NCBI GenBank assembly: GCA_946479535.1
Contig: CAMLGP010000199.1
Location: 1-6,040, forward strand
Length of the DNA: 6,040 nucleotides
Direction: 5' to 3'
Source: an uncultured Bacteroidota bacterium
Lineage (GTDB): Bacteria > Bacteroidota > Bacteroidia > Chitinophagales > Chitinophagaceae
Below the pieces are notes generated by a model. It made no database searches. It saw only the letters and a list, made by a program, of their open reading frames with translations, and was not told the origin of the DNA. Made by a program: the position numbers and the translations under genes. Below, in pieces: positions 1 to 5,653 of the stretch. Positions within the stretch are counted from its first letter, which is position 1. Each line of letters opens with the position of its first letter.

Positions 1-61
1 TGGTTCGTGTCTCACGAACCATACCCAGCCTTTGCCTTTGTGGTTCGTGAGACACGAACCA
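1..61. repeat. Pair of 21-bp palindromes in inverted orientation
   Basis: Positions 1-21 and 41-61 are exact reverse complements of each other. Each is itself a near-perfect palindrome, with 9-bp arms TGGTTCGTG and CACGAACCA around a 3-nt centre (TCT in the first, AGA in the second). The spacer at 22-40 is unremarkable. The pair starts at the window edge, so more units may lie to the left. It sits 16 bp past the stop codon of the minus-strand response regulator. No T-run follows on either strand, so it is not a textbook intrinsic terminator, although it could still fold in the transcript. The architecture (short hairpin units, paired head to head, between genes) resembles REP/BIME-type or small MITE-like dispersed repeats. 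That class assignment is inference. Confidence 0.85.
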
Positions 62-77
62 AGTCACTTTTTATTTA

Positions 78-773
78 TTAATGAACCACCAGCCTGAATC
101 CATTTCCATGAATATTCACGATCTCAATCTTGGGATCATCCTTCAGGTATTTGCGTAGCTTGGCGATGTAGACATCCATGCTTCGGCCGTTAAAGTAAGT
201 ATCACTACCCCAGATCTTTTTGAGCGCCTGTTCACGAGGGAGCAGGTCGTTCAGATGTTCAGCCAGCATTTTCAGCAATTCATTCTCCTTGGGAGATAAT
301 GTTTGTGTAACACCGCTATGGGTAAGCTGACGAAGTTTGGGATTGAAATGATAAGTTGAAAGATCAAATTCCTTGTTCTCGCTTTCCTTGTTCAGTTCAT
401 CATTGCGTTTAAGGATCGCTTTTATTTTAAGAAGAAGAACTTCAGAATCAAATGGCTTGGTGATATAATCATCAGCGCCGAGTTTATAACCCTGGATGAT
501 ATCTTCCTTCATGGTTTTAGCACTTAAGAAGAACAGGGGGATATCGGGGTCAACATCGCGGATCTCTTCCGCAAGAGTGAATCCATCCATGTTTGGCATC
601 ATTACATCCAAAAGGCAGAGGTCGAATTTTTCACGCTGGAATGCAGCCAGGCCAAGGCGCCCATCCCTTTCAAGCGTAACATCATAGTCATTCAGCTCCA
701 GGTAATTCTTCAAAACACTTCCGAGATTGGGATCGTCTTCGCACAATAAGATTTTAGGTTTCTTCGCGTCCAT
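78..773 (-). CDS. RprY-like OmpR-family response regulator
   Basis: DNA-binding response regulator of 231 aa, a full-length OmpR/PhoB-type protein that should act in the cytoplasm after phosphorylation by a histidine kinase. The receiver domain spans about residues 6-122. It has the acidic residues E12 and D13, phospho-acceptor D56 in LLDVMMP, switch residue S84 and conserved K106 in ITKPF. The winged-helix output domain spans about 135-231, with the recognition helix near SMDVYIAKLRKYL and the closing hairpin IHGNGFRLV. The start ILLCEDDPNLG and the overall pattern recall RprY of Bacteroides/Porphyromonas, but paralogs are common, so no symbol is assigned. The ATG start is the only sensible one; TACTACTA precedes it, with no Shine-Dalgarno. 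A weak -7-like box (TAACTTTA, 794-801 on the minus strand) lacks a clear -33 element. The partner kinase is not in the window and may lie beyond position 1. Its targets are unknown. Confidence 0.95.
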   Translation of the reverse strand: MDAKKPKILLCEDDPNLGSVLKNYLELNDYDVTLERDGRLGLAAFQREKFDLCLLDVMMPNMDGFTLAEEIRDVDPDIPLFFLSAKTMKEDIIQGYKLGADDYITKPFDSEVLLLKIKAILKRNDELNKESENKEFDLSTYHFNPKLRQLTHSGVTQTLSPKENELLKMLAEHLNDLLPREQALKKIWGSDTYFNGRSMDVYIAKLRKYLKDDPKIEIVNIHGNGFRLVVH

Positions 774-871
774 TAGTAGTAAAATTTAGTTCATAAAGTT
801 ATCTCAAGCCTCATCATTTGCTACCATCACTGCGATGGGTGCAGGAAGAGGATAGCAAATAAATATAAATC

Positions 872-890
872 TCCTGCCAAACGGGCAGGA
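872..890. repeat. Small perfect hairpin TCCTGCC/GGCAGGA
   Basis: A 7-bp perfect inverted repeat, TCCTGCC (872-878) and GGCAGGA (884-890), encloses the 5-nt loop AAACG. It lies in the divergent spacer between the response regulator and the GroES-like gene, about 100 bp upstream of the former and 75 bp upstream of the latter. No T-run follows, so it is not a good terminator. It could be an operator-like site or a dispersed intergenic palindrome. A second, weaker inverted repeat, CCATC/GATGG, lies at 824-838. Confidence 0.5.
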
Positions 891-935
891 AGGTAAATAA
901 TATTTTGTTAAGAGCATGAGAAACAGGGAGAAACC

Positions 936-943
936 TACCTTTG
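936..943 (+). promoter_or_regulatory. Bacteroidota -7 promoter box for the GroES-like gene
   Basis: TACCTTTG matches the Bacteroidota sigma-ABfr -7 consensus TAnnTTTG exactly and ends 20 bp before the ATG at 964, giving a predicted leader of roughly 15 nt. The nearest TTTG that could be a -33 box is at 904-907. That is 28 bp upstream, longer than the usual spacing of about 20, so the upstream element is weak or absent. No Shine-Dalgarno is present. Confidence 0.55.
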
Positions 944-963
944 CGCATTAACTTTTCTTTACA

Positions 964-1341
964 ATGGCATTGCATCTTACACCAGACAACAGACTCAAAA
1001 AACTGATCGTAATAGGGGATCGTATTTTAATCAAACCTACCCGTCCGGATGAGCGAACAGCCAGTGGATTGTACCTGCCGCCGGGTGTTCAGGAAAAAGA
1101 AAAAGTGCAGCAGGGGTATGTGATAAAAACGGGTCCGGGTTATGCCATTCCGATGCCGGTGGAGGATGAACCCTGGAAGGGAGAAGAGGAGAAGATCAGG
1201 TATGTGCCCCTGCAGGCGAGGGAGGGGGATCTGGCGATCTTCCTGATAAGTGGGGCTACCGAGGTAATGTATGAGAACGAGAAATATTTCATTGTACCGC
1301 AGGGAGCGATACTGATGCTGGAAAGAGAAGAAGATTTATAA
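964..1341 (+). CDS. GroES/Cpn10-like co-chaperone, long form
   Basis: A 125-aa protein of the GroES (Cpn10) fold, the heptameric lid that caps GroEL during folding. The first strand is LIVIGDRILIKP (14-25). A mobile-loop-like segment, RTASGLYLPPGVQEKEK (31-47), has GLYLP where classical GroES carries G-I-V-L, the GroEL-contacting tripeptide. Then come QGYVIKTGPG (50-59) and the C-terminal strands GDLAIFLISGATEVMYENEKYFIVPQGAIL (88-117). Classical GroES has about 95 residues. The extra length is an acidic, Pro-rich insertion at about 60-86, in the roof-loop region, plus a short N-terminal extension. No groEL lies beside it, so this is probably a stand-alone paralog rather than the groES of the groESL operon. 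It could cap GroEL with altered properties or bind another partner. It is followed by a repeat-rich spacer, not a clear terminator. Confidence 0.9.
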   Translation: MALHLTPDNRLKKLIVIGDRILIKPTRPDERTASGLYLPPGVQEKEKVQQGYVIKTGPGYAIPMPVEDEPWKGEEEKIRYVPLQAREGDLAIFLISGATEVMYENEKYFIVPQGAILMLEREEDL

Positions 1342-1345
1342 TCCA

Positions 1346-1433
1346 GATAATTATCGTGACTTTGCTACCTATGTTAATCCCATTCCGATAACTATCGGGG
1401 CAAATTATTAACCCAATCCCGATAATTATCGGG
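1346..1433. repeat. Three GATAA-type palindromes, two within a 34-bp tandem duplication
   Basis: Three related palindromes fill the spacer between the GroES-like gene and the ATPase. GATAATTATC lies at 1346-1355. CCGATA/TATCGG with a 2-nt centre lies at 1385-1398. The perfect 16-bp palindrome CCCGATAATTATCGGG lies at 1418-1433. The last two belong to a tandem duplication with a 34-bp offset: 1374-1400 and 1408-1434 agree at 22 of 27 positions. None is followed by a T-run. They could be operator sites or members of a dispersed palindromic repeat family. The sequence alone does not decide. Confidence 0.75.
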
Positions 1434-1471
1434 AACTTCCTAAATTAAATAAGTACCTAAATAAATTGACT

Positions 1472-3022
1472 ATGGCGGACAAAGCTGCCTTTTTGCAAGC
1501 GATCAAAGATGGTTATACATTCAAAGGTGAATCGGTGATACTGGGGACTGGCATATTGGATGGTGAAGCCGTGAGTGATGCTACTGTTAAGTTATCATTG
1601 CGGACGCTGAACCGGCATGGATTGATAGCGGGTGCAACTGGTACGGGTAAGACTAAAACATTGCAGGTGATCAGTGAGGCATTGAGTGATGCCAGTATTC
1701 CGGTGGTGCTGATGGACATAAAAGGTGATCTCAGTGGTATTGGTGCTGCGGGTACCGTAAATGATAAGGTAACGGAACGGGTGCAGAAGATCGGCATTGA
1801 ATACAAGCCAACAGGATTTCCGGTTGATCTGTTTACGTTGAGCAATCAGAAAGGAGTGAAATTGCGTGCAACGGTGAGTGAGTTTGGCCCTGTGCTATTA
1901 TCAAAGATCCTGGGATTGAATGATACGCAGGGTGGTTTGGTAGCCATCATCTTCAAGTATTGTGATGATCAGAAGCTACCATTGCTTGACCTGAAAGATT
2001 TCATCAAGGTATTGCAATATATCAGCAATGAAGGAAAGGCGGAGATAGAAAAGGAATATGGAAAGATAGCGAGTACATCAACGGGTACTATTCTGCGTAA
2101 GGTGATAGAACTGCAGCAGCAGGGTGCAGATGTATTCTTTGGCGAGAAAAGTTTTGAGGTGGAAGATCTGATGCGGATCAGTGATGATGGAAGAGGAATG
2201 ATATCGATCATCCGGGTGACTGACCTGCAGGACCGTCCGAAGTTATTTTCTACGTTCATGTTGCAATTGCTGGCGGAATTATATTCAACCAGTCCGGAAG
2301 AAGGGGATCTTGACAAGCCGAAGCTGGTATTGTTTATTGATGAAGCGCATTTGATCTTCCAGGAAGCGAGTGAGGTATTGTTGCAGCAAATTGAAACTGT
2401 TATCAAGTTGATCCGTTCAAAAGGAATAGGAATATTCTTCTGTACGCAAAATCCAATGGATGTGCCGCCATCAGTGCTGGCGCAATTAGGGATGAAGGTG
2501 CAACATGCATTGAGAGCCTTTACAGCTGCTGATAGAAAAGCCATCAAGCAAACAGCAGAGAACTATCCCCTATCCACGTTCTATAAAACGGAGGATGCGT
2601 TAACGCAATTGGGAATTGGTGAAGCGTTCATTACTACCTTGAATGAAAAGGGTGTGCCCACACCTTTAGTGCACACATTGCTATGCCCTCCACGCAGCAG
2701 AATGGATATATTAACGGAAGGGGAGATCGATAATATTGTGAGTAAATCCAAGCTCACTTCCAAATACAATACCGTTGTTGACAGTCAGAGTGCGTATGAA
2801 ATACTAAACGATAAACTGAAAGCGGCGGAAGAGCAAACCCAAAAAGCGAAGGAGCAGGAGAAGGAAGCAAAGGAAACGAAGACTGCTGCCAAAAAGGAAA
2901 AAGGATTTTTTGATGATCCCATTGTGAAGAGTATGACGCGGACTGCGGGTAATACTATTATCAGAGGCTTACTGGGTTCACTGGGATTGGGAGGAAGGAG
3001 CAGGCGCAAGAGTCTTTTTTAA
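1472..3022 (+). CDS. YjgR/DUF853-family HerA-like ATPase
   Basis: A predicted P-loop ATPase of 516 aa, close to the length of E. coli YjgR (about 500). The family belongs to the HerA-FtsK superfamily and its cellular role is not well established. A short N-terminal domain precedes Walker A GATGTGKT (residues 54-61, K60), followed by VVLMDIKGDLSGI (78-90). Walker B is LVLFIDEAHL (285-294, D290/E291), and a sensor-like strand FFCTQNP is at 322-328. The conserved segment VQHALRAFTAADRKAI follows, with R348 a candidate arginine finger. A Lys/Glu/Ala-rich, probably coiled-coil stretch (about 438-478) leads to a Gly/Arg-rich tail. The chosen start is ATG 1472 (MADKAAF). An in-frame TTG six bases upstream is less likely. 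The stop is 25 bp before the SDR gene with no terminator between, so co-transcription is likely. Unlike defence-linked HerA, no NurA, SIR2 or DUF4297 partner is present. Confidence 0.92.
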   Translation: MADKAAFLQAIKDGYTFKGESVILGTGILDGEAVSDATVKLSLRTLNRHGLIAGATGTGKTKTLQVISEALSDASIPVVLMDIKGDLSGIGAAGTVNDKVTERVQKIGIEYKPTGFPVDLFTLSNQKGVKLRATVSEFGPVLLSKILGLNDTQGGLVAIIFKYCDDQKLPLLDLKDFIKVLQYISNEGKAEIEKEYGKIASTSTGTILRKVIELQQQGADVFFGEKSFEVEDLMRISDDGRGMISIIRVTDLQDRPKLFSTFMLQLLAELYSTSPEEGDLDKPKLVLFIDEAHLIFQEASEVLLQQIETVIKLIRSKGIGIFFCTQNPMDVPPSVLAQLGMKVQHALRAFTAADRKAIKQTAENYPLSTFYKTEDALTQLGIGEAFITTLNEKGVPTPLVHTLLCPPRSRMDILTEGEIDNIVSKSKLTSKYNTVVDSQSAYEILNDKLKAAEEQTQKAKEQEKEAKETKTAAKKEKGFFDDPIVKSMTRTAGNTIIRGLLGSLGLGGRSRRKSLF

Positions 3023-3047
3023 ATCAGCCACTCAAGTCTGACCATAC

Positions 3048-3701
3048 ATGCAACAACCCCCTCCTGTATTTATAACCGGCGGTACCGGATATATGGGTAC
3101 ACGGCTAATCAGGCAATTGCTGAAAGATGGCTACTCTGTTACTGCTCTTGTCCGGAAAGGCAGTGAGCGCAAACTGCCTGCAGGAACTACTCCAATTGTT
3201 GGAGACTATTTTGATCCAGCTACATTTTATCAATCTATTCCTGAAGGAAGTATATTTGTGCAGCTACTTGGTGTAGCGCATCCTTCTCCAAAAAAAGCCC
3301 AACTCTTTATAGACGTTGATTTGACCAGTTTAAGAGCTTCTGTAATTGCAGCAAAAGAAGCAGGCGTAATTCATTTCATTTATGTAAGTGTTGCAATGAC
3401 GCCAAGTAAGTTAATGGCAGCCTACCAGGCAGCAAGAAAAGAAGGTGAAGAATTCTGCCTGGAAGAAAAACTGAATTGCACATTTATTCGTCCCTGGTAT
3501 GTATTAGGTCCAGGCCATTACTGGCCAATATTGTTGTTGCCGATATATGGTATTGCAGAATTGGTTCCTGCATGGAGAAAGAAAGCTAGAGCAATGAGCT
3601 TGGTTACTATTAATCAAATGATCCGGACGCTGGTATCTGCGGTCAAGCAACCTCCGCAACCGTACCGCACTTTGGAGGTTGATGATATTCGGAAATTTTA
3701 A
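3048..3701 (+). CDS. Atypical SDR / NAD(P)-binding Rossmann protein
   Basis: A 217-aa protein of the NAD(P)H-binding, NmrA/atypical-SDR type, with unknown substrate. The Rossmann nucleotide-binding motif TGGTGYMG lies at 10-17, and LVRKGSERK (35-42) suggests NADP-type recognition through R37. The strand IPEGSIFVQLLG (64-75) and FIYVSVAM (110-117) follow. YQAARKEGEE (126-135) is the degenerate active-site region: Y126 and K131 are five residues apart instead of the usual four. RPWYVLGPG (149-157) is the substrate-side loop seen in extended and atypical SDRs. A hydrophobic stretch, PILLLPIYGIAELVP (160-174), may be a membrane-facing helix or part of the substrate pocket. The size is normal for single-domain members and the frame is intact. 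It follows the ATPase gene by 25 bp and probably shares its transcript. It could be an oxidoreductase, epimerase-like enzyme or redox sensor. Confidence 0.88.
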   Translation: MQQPPPVFITGGTGYMGTRLIRQLLKDGYSVTALVRKGSERKLPAGTTPIVGDYFDPATFYQSIPEGSIFVQLLGVAHPSPKKAQLFIDVDLTSLRASVIAAKEAGVIHFIYVSVAMTPSKLMAAYQAARKEGEEFCLEEKLNCTFIRPWYVLGPGHYWPILLLPIYGIAELVPAWRKKARAMSLVTINQMIRTLVSAVKQPPQPYRTLEVDDIRKF

Positions 3702-3711
3702 ACCTTATAAT

Positions 3712-3825
3712 ATGAAAAAAAGAATTGGTATGGATGAGCTAATGCAGCGCCAACTTGAAACATTTAAAATAAGACCCAGGATGATGGTTACATCTGCTAA
3801 AAGTCTGATAATTTTTAAGCTCTGA
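3712..3825 (+). CDS. Possible 37-aa small ORF
   Basis: An ATG 10 bp after the SDR stop opens 37 codons, beginning MKKRIGMDELMQRQLETFKI and ending in SLIIFKL before TGA at 3823. The peptide is basic, with an amphipathic-looking first half and a short hydrophobic end. It lies between the SDR gene and the intrinsic terminator, so it is probably inside the same transcript, which is the main argument for it. No Shine-Dalgarno is visible, but Bacteroidota often lack one. It could instead be untranslated 3' sequence or the remnant of a longer gene. I recognise no family. Confidence 0.3.
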   Translation: MKKRIGMDELMQRQLETFKIRPRMMVTSAKSLIIFKL

Positions 3826-3841
3826 TTCTCTAAGTATTTGC

Positions 3842-3886
3842 AAATGAGGAGGGAAGGCCAATGTTGGCCTTCCCTCCTCATTTTTT
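3842..3886 (+). terminator. Strong intrinsic terminator
   Basis: A perfect 20-bp inverted repeat (left arm 3842-3861, right arm 3864-3883) around a nominal TG loop is followed by six T residues at 3881-3886, partly inside the stem. The core GAGGAGGGAAGGCCAA / TTGGCCTTCCCTCCTC is GC-rich. This is a classical Rho-independent terminator for the plus-strand run ending with the SDR gene and possible small ORF. The complementary strand has only a short T-stretch, so it is mainly one-directional. Confidence 0.93.
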
Positions 3887-4075
3887 ATTGGCCCTCTCAT
3901 ACCCTATAATCCTTTTACTGTCAGTTTATTATTAGAGGATTTTCCATAAAACTTCCATGAATCTTCCATACATCTTCCAGCCATCTTCCGACTTTTACTG
4001 GAAGATTCAAGAAAGATTCATGCATGTTACATGGAAAAAATCTTGTACATTAGCTGAAGATAACCTGATCCACAT
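3887..4075. other. Intergenic region holding the 11-bp array and an unlocated promoter
   Basis: This spacer runs from the terminator to the start of the small unknown gene; with 3702-3886 it makes a 374-bp stretch without a certain gene. Apart from the phased 11-bp array I find only a weak -7-like sequence, TACATTAG at 4046-4053 (one mismatch to TAnnTTTG), 22 bp before the ATG, with no -33 box in register. The promoter of the downstream gene must therefore be weak, atypical or inside the array. Confidence 0.5.
3942..4036. repeat. Phased 11-bp repeat array forming a 44-bp imperfect hairpin
   Basis: Five forward 11-bp units start at 3942, 3953, 3964, 3975 and 3986: TTCCATAAAAC, TTCCATGAATC, TTCCATACATC, TTCCAGCCATC, TTCCGACTTTT. 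Four inverted units start at 3993, 4004, 4015 and 4026: TTTTACTGGAA, GATTCAAGAAA, GATTCATGCAT, GTTACATGGAA. The consensus is TTCCATnnATC or its complement. The arms 3942-3985 and 3993-4036 are symmetric around a 7-nt loop and pair at 32 of 44 positions; two outer A-T pairs extend the stem to 3940/4038. The array ends 39 bp before the ATG at 4076. The 11-bp step means successive units face the same side of the DNA helix, as in cooperative protein-binding arrays; as RNA it would be one long bulged stem. It is not coding (11 is not a multiple of 3). Its function is unknown. Confidence 0.85.
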
Positions 4076-4387
4076 ATGGCGATAACAAAGAATACACTGG
4101 TAATGCTTGCTTCCGGGACGGTTGCAGGAGATATCGTATTTAAAACGTATTACGATAAAACTGTGATTTCAAAAAAGCCCGATATGAGTAAGCGGGTGTT
4201 AAGTAAGCGGCAAATAGATATGAACCATCGGATGATAGATGCACATGCCTATGCAAAGAGTTTTTATCATTCTGAGGAAGATAAAATAAAAGCTCGTCTC
4301 AGGTTGAAGTTGCCACCTCATAAATCTCTGTATCATGCCTTATTGAAAGAGTGGCTCGACAAGGCTCAATTAGAAGACCTGGATTAA
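4076..4387 (+). CDS. Small Bacteroidota-type protein of unknown function
   Basis: A 103-aa soluble basic protein with no signal peptide or membrane helix. The N-terminal part, ASGTVAGDIVFKTYYDKTVISKKPDMSK (12-39), has the look of short beta strands around GDIVFK and a conserved-looking turn TVISKKPDM. The middle, LSKRQIDMNHRMIDAHAYAKSFY (42-64), should be a helix, and KSLYHALLKEWL (83-94) a C-terminal helix. From memory, small proteins with this G-x-V/I-K...TVIS-K-PDMS...Q...A-AYAK...YHA-I-E pattern recur in Bacteroidota genomes with no assigned function; I could not verify this. The ATG start is supported by open frame and length. It follows the 11-bp array by 39 bp and converges on the YciI-family gene; the two reading frames overlap by 4 bp at their stop codons (4384-4387), with no terminator between them. 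Confidence 0.7.
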   Translation: MAITKNTLVMLASGTVAGDIVFKTYYDKTVISKKPDMSKRVLSKRQIDMNHRMIDAHAYAKSFYHSEEDKIKARLRLKLPPHKSLYHALLKEWLDKAQLEDLD

Positions 4388-4875
4388 AAATCCTTCTTCT
4401 TTACGTTATCATGATATTTTAGGTAAAGTGGTAATGCTGCTGACCCATACCATCTATATAATTCGGGGTCTAATAATTTGGCTTTAATTGCGGGATCTGT
4501 ATCCAGAAGCTTATTTGCTTCTTCGATTGTTTTGACATTTAGAATAAAAATTCCTTCGTATTGTTTTTCATTCTTTGCCATTGGTCCGGCTACTACCAGT
4601 TTGCCTTTCTCAACTAAGTCTCCCATGTTTTTCATGTGACCGGCAAACAAACTATCTATTTTTTGTTTTTCTTCAATTTTGCCGTTGCCTGTTTTTAAAA
4701 TCACCAGCACATACATTTTCATTCCGTAGTCGTCAGCGCCCAAGGAATCTGCGAGATGCAAATCATATTTCGGATTGATGGCTTGTGCTTTTATATTTCT
4801 TTCGGTCTGCAAGAAAATAACCGTGAACAAAATCCATTTACTCCAATTAACGTACTTATTTGATTGTGGTATCAT
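4384..4875 (-). CDS. Secreted YciI-domain (YCII-related) protein
   Basis: A 163-aa protein with a likely N-terminal signal sequence: polar start MIPQSNKYVNWSK, hydrophobic WILFTVIFL (14-22), then a possible cleavage site after AQA near residue 32. The mature part carries a YCII-related domain (ferredoxin-like fold): YVLVILKTG (55-63), FAGHMKNMGDLVEKGKLVVAGPM (77-99) with H80 and the GKLVVAGP signature, GIFILNVKTIEEANKLLDTDPAI (108-130), and a tail RWYGSAALPLYLKYHD (141-156). H80 and an Asp such as D86 or D126 are candidate active-site residues, by analogy with YciI of Haemophilus. The biochemical role of exported members is unknown. The ATG at 4875 gives the signal peptide. I see no TAnnTTTG box just upstream on this strand. 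It could be expressed from its own weak promoter or by readthrough from the retropepsin-like gene 170 bp upstream. Confidence 0.88.
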   Translation of the reverse strand: MIPQSNKYVNWSKWILFTVIFLQTERNIKAQAINPKYDLHLADSLGADDYGMKMYVLVILKTGNGKIEEKQKIDSLFAGHMKNMGDLVEKGKLVVAGPMAKNEKQYEGIFILNVKTIEEANKLLDTDPAIKAKLLDPELYRWYGSAALPLYLKYHDNVKKKDF

Positions 4876-4898
4876 TTAGATTGCAATTTGTTATTACG

Positions 4899-4906
4899 TA
4901 ATTTTG
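4899..4906 (+). promoter_or_regulatory. Candidate plus-strand promoter box, no clear gene
   Basis: TAATTTTG matches TAnnTTTG exactly, with a -33-like TTTA at 4875-4878, 20 bp upstream. It points away from the YciI gene, toward the 3' end of the retropepsin-like gene on the opposite strand. Downstream is only a 17-codon ORF (4918-4971, MSDVKYDIARSKLSPIE). If active it would give a short or antisense transcript. In an AT-rich spacer a chance match is quite possible. Confidence 0.25.
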
Positions 4907-5045
4907 CTATTACCGAAATGTCTGATGTAAAATATGATATTGCAAGGAGCAAACTTTCACCAATAGAATGAATCCAACAAAAATCAGGACAATAAGGTCA
5001 TTTTAACCGACAAAACCTTCGCTTTTGAATGCAGGTATAAAAAAT

Positions 5046-5423
5046 TCAAATAAGCTGATGCCTCCCTACTTTCGGATCAACTATCACTTTGTCAGACTCG
5101 AAGTCAAGTTTGATACGCCATTTCTGTAATGTAGCAACACCAATGATCGCTTCTTCGCTAAGATTGGGTACAATAAGAAATTCATCAGAGAGCAAAACAT
5201 CATTAATATAGAAGTCGAGCATTACCCGTTCTTTAATTTCAATAAAATGCCCTTCGCTTGCAGTCGCCAGTTTTCGTATTCGACCCAGATGAGTAGGCGT
5301 TTCAATACCTTCCAAATAGTCAGGGTTAATACAGGATAGATTTGCTCCGCTGTCAAACAATGTGTAAAGTTGCTTCTCTCCTTTTGAGCCAACATAAAGC
5401 ATCGGTATCTTGATAATTGACAT
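5046..5423 (-). CDS. Stand-alone retropepsin-like aspartic protease domain protein
   Basis: A 125-aa single-domain protein with the hallmarks of a retroviral-type aspartyl protease. The catalytic motif is YTLFDSGANLSCI (20-32), with D24 in D-S-G-A. The second hallmark, hydrophobic-hydrophobic-Gly, is EAIIGVATLQKWRIKLDF (91-108) with IIG at 93-95. A flap-like segment lies between (about 46-70). Such enzymes work as homodimers, each chain giving one Asp. There is no signal peptide, so it should be cytoplasmic, and its substrate is unknown. A Bacteroidota promoter box ends 16 bp upstream, which favours the ATG at 5423. The in-frame TTG at 5432, three codons upstream, would lie almost at the predicted transcription start. 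Neighbours give no clear substrate. It could also be a non-proteolytic member of the fold. Confidence 0.82.
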   Translation of the reverse strand: MSIIKIPMLYVGSKGEKQLYTLFDSGANLSCINPDYLEGIETPTHLGRIRKLATASEGHFIEIKERVMLDFYINDVLLSDEFLIVPNLSEEAIIGVATLQKWRIKLDFESDKVIVDPKVGRHQLI

Positions 5424-5439
5424 AAGGAACAAATTTTTT

Positions 5440-5447
5440 CAAAGATA
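5440..5447 (-). promoter_or_regulatory. Bacteroidota -7 promoter box for the retropepsin-like gene
   Basis: On the minus strand the sequence reads TATCTTTG, an exact TAnnTTTG match 16 bp before the ATG at 5423. A T-rich stretch (TTTTT, 5464-5468) sits about where the -33 element belongs, but the TTTG consensus is not exact. The predicted leader is around 10 nt, which argues against the TTG start at 5432. Confidence 0.55.
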
Positions 5448-5653
5448 TTATGATAGGGTTATTAAAAATCTGTTCAGCATTATTTTGAAATAACTTAAAT
5501 GTTTATTTATGTATAATCAATGTAAGGATTAAAACTGCTCCGTAAAAGCACATTAATTATTGTTTTTTCACCATTGTTTTCAAAAGTCTCACACGCTACC
5601 TTCATTCAGTGATAAGGGAACGTGTAATATATCAGCCAAAACAACCATTTCGT

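Noticed and set aside
496..687. 63-codon plus-strand frame inside the response regulator
   Set aside because: It is antisense to the receiver domain, which carries all catalytic residues; the translation shows no recognisable motif.
1513..3009. Several open frames on the minus strand opposite the ATPase gene
   Set aside because: They lie wholly within the clear DUF853 coding frame, show no family motifs and have Ser/Cys/Ile-rich compositions typical of antisense shadow frames.
1472..3022. HerA-like ATPase as part of a defence system
   Set aside because: The protein matches the YjgR/DUF853 branch, and no nuclease or sensor partner (NurA, SIR2, DUF4297) lies beside it. The MNT gene is more than 2.6 kb away with unrelated genes between.
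3942..4036. CRISPR array interpretation of the 11-bp repeats
   Set aside because: The units are contiguous without unique spacers, only 11 bp long, and switch orientation halfway; no cas gene is present.
3949..4056. Open frame of about 35 codons across the 11-bp array
   Set aside because: There is no start codon near its beginning, and an 11-bp repeat unit changes reading frame each time, so conservation cannot be at the protein level.
4575..4778. 67-codon plus-strand frame inside the YciI-family gene
   Set aside because: It is antisense to a recognised domain with conserved motifs and has no family features of its own.
4978..5053. Short frame translating to NKVILTDKTFAFECRYKKFK, as a possible gene remnant
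   Set aside because: It has no start codon, fewer than 30 codons, and overlaps the 3' end of the retropepsin-like gene; I cannot link it to any family.
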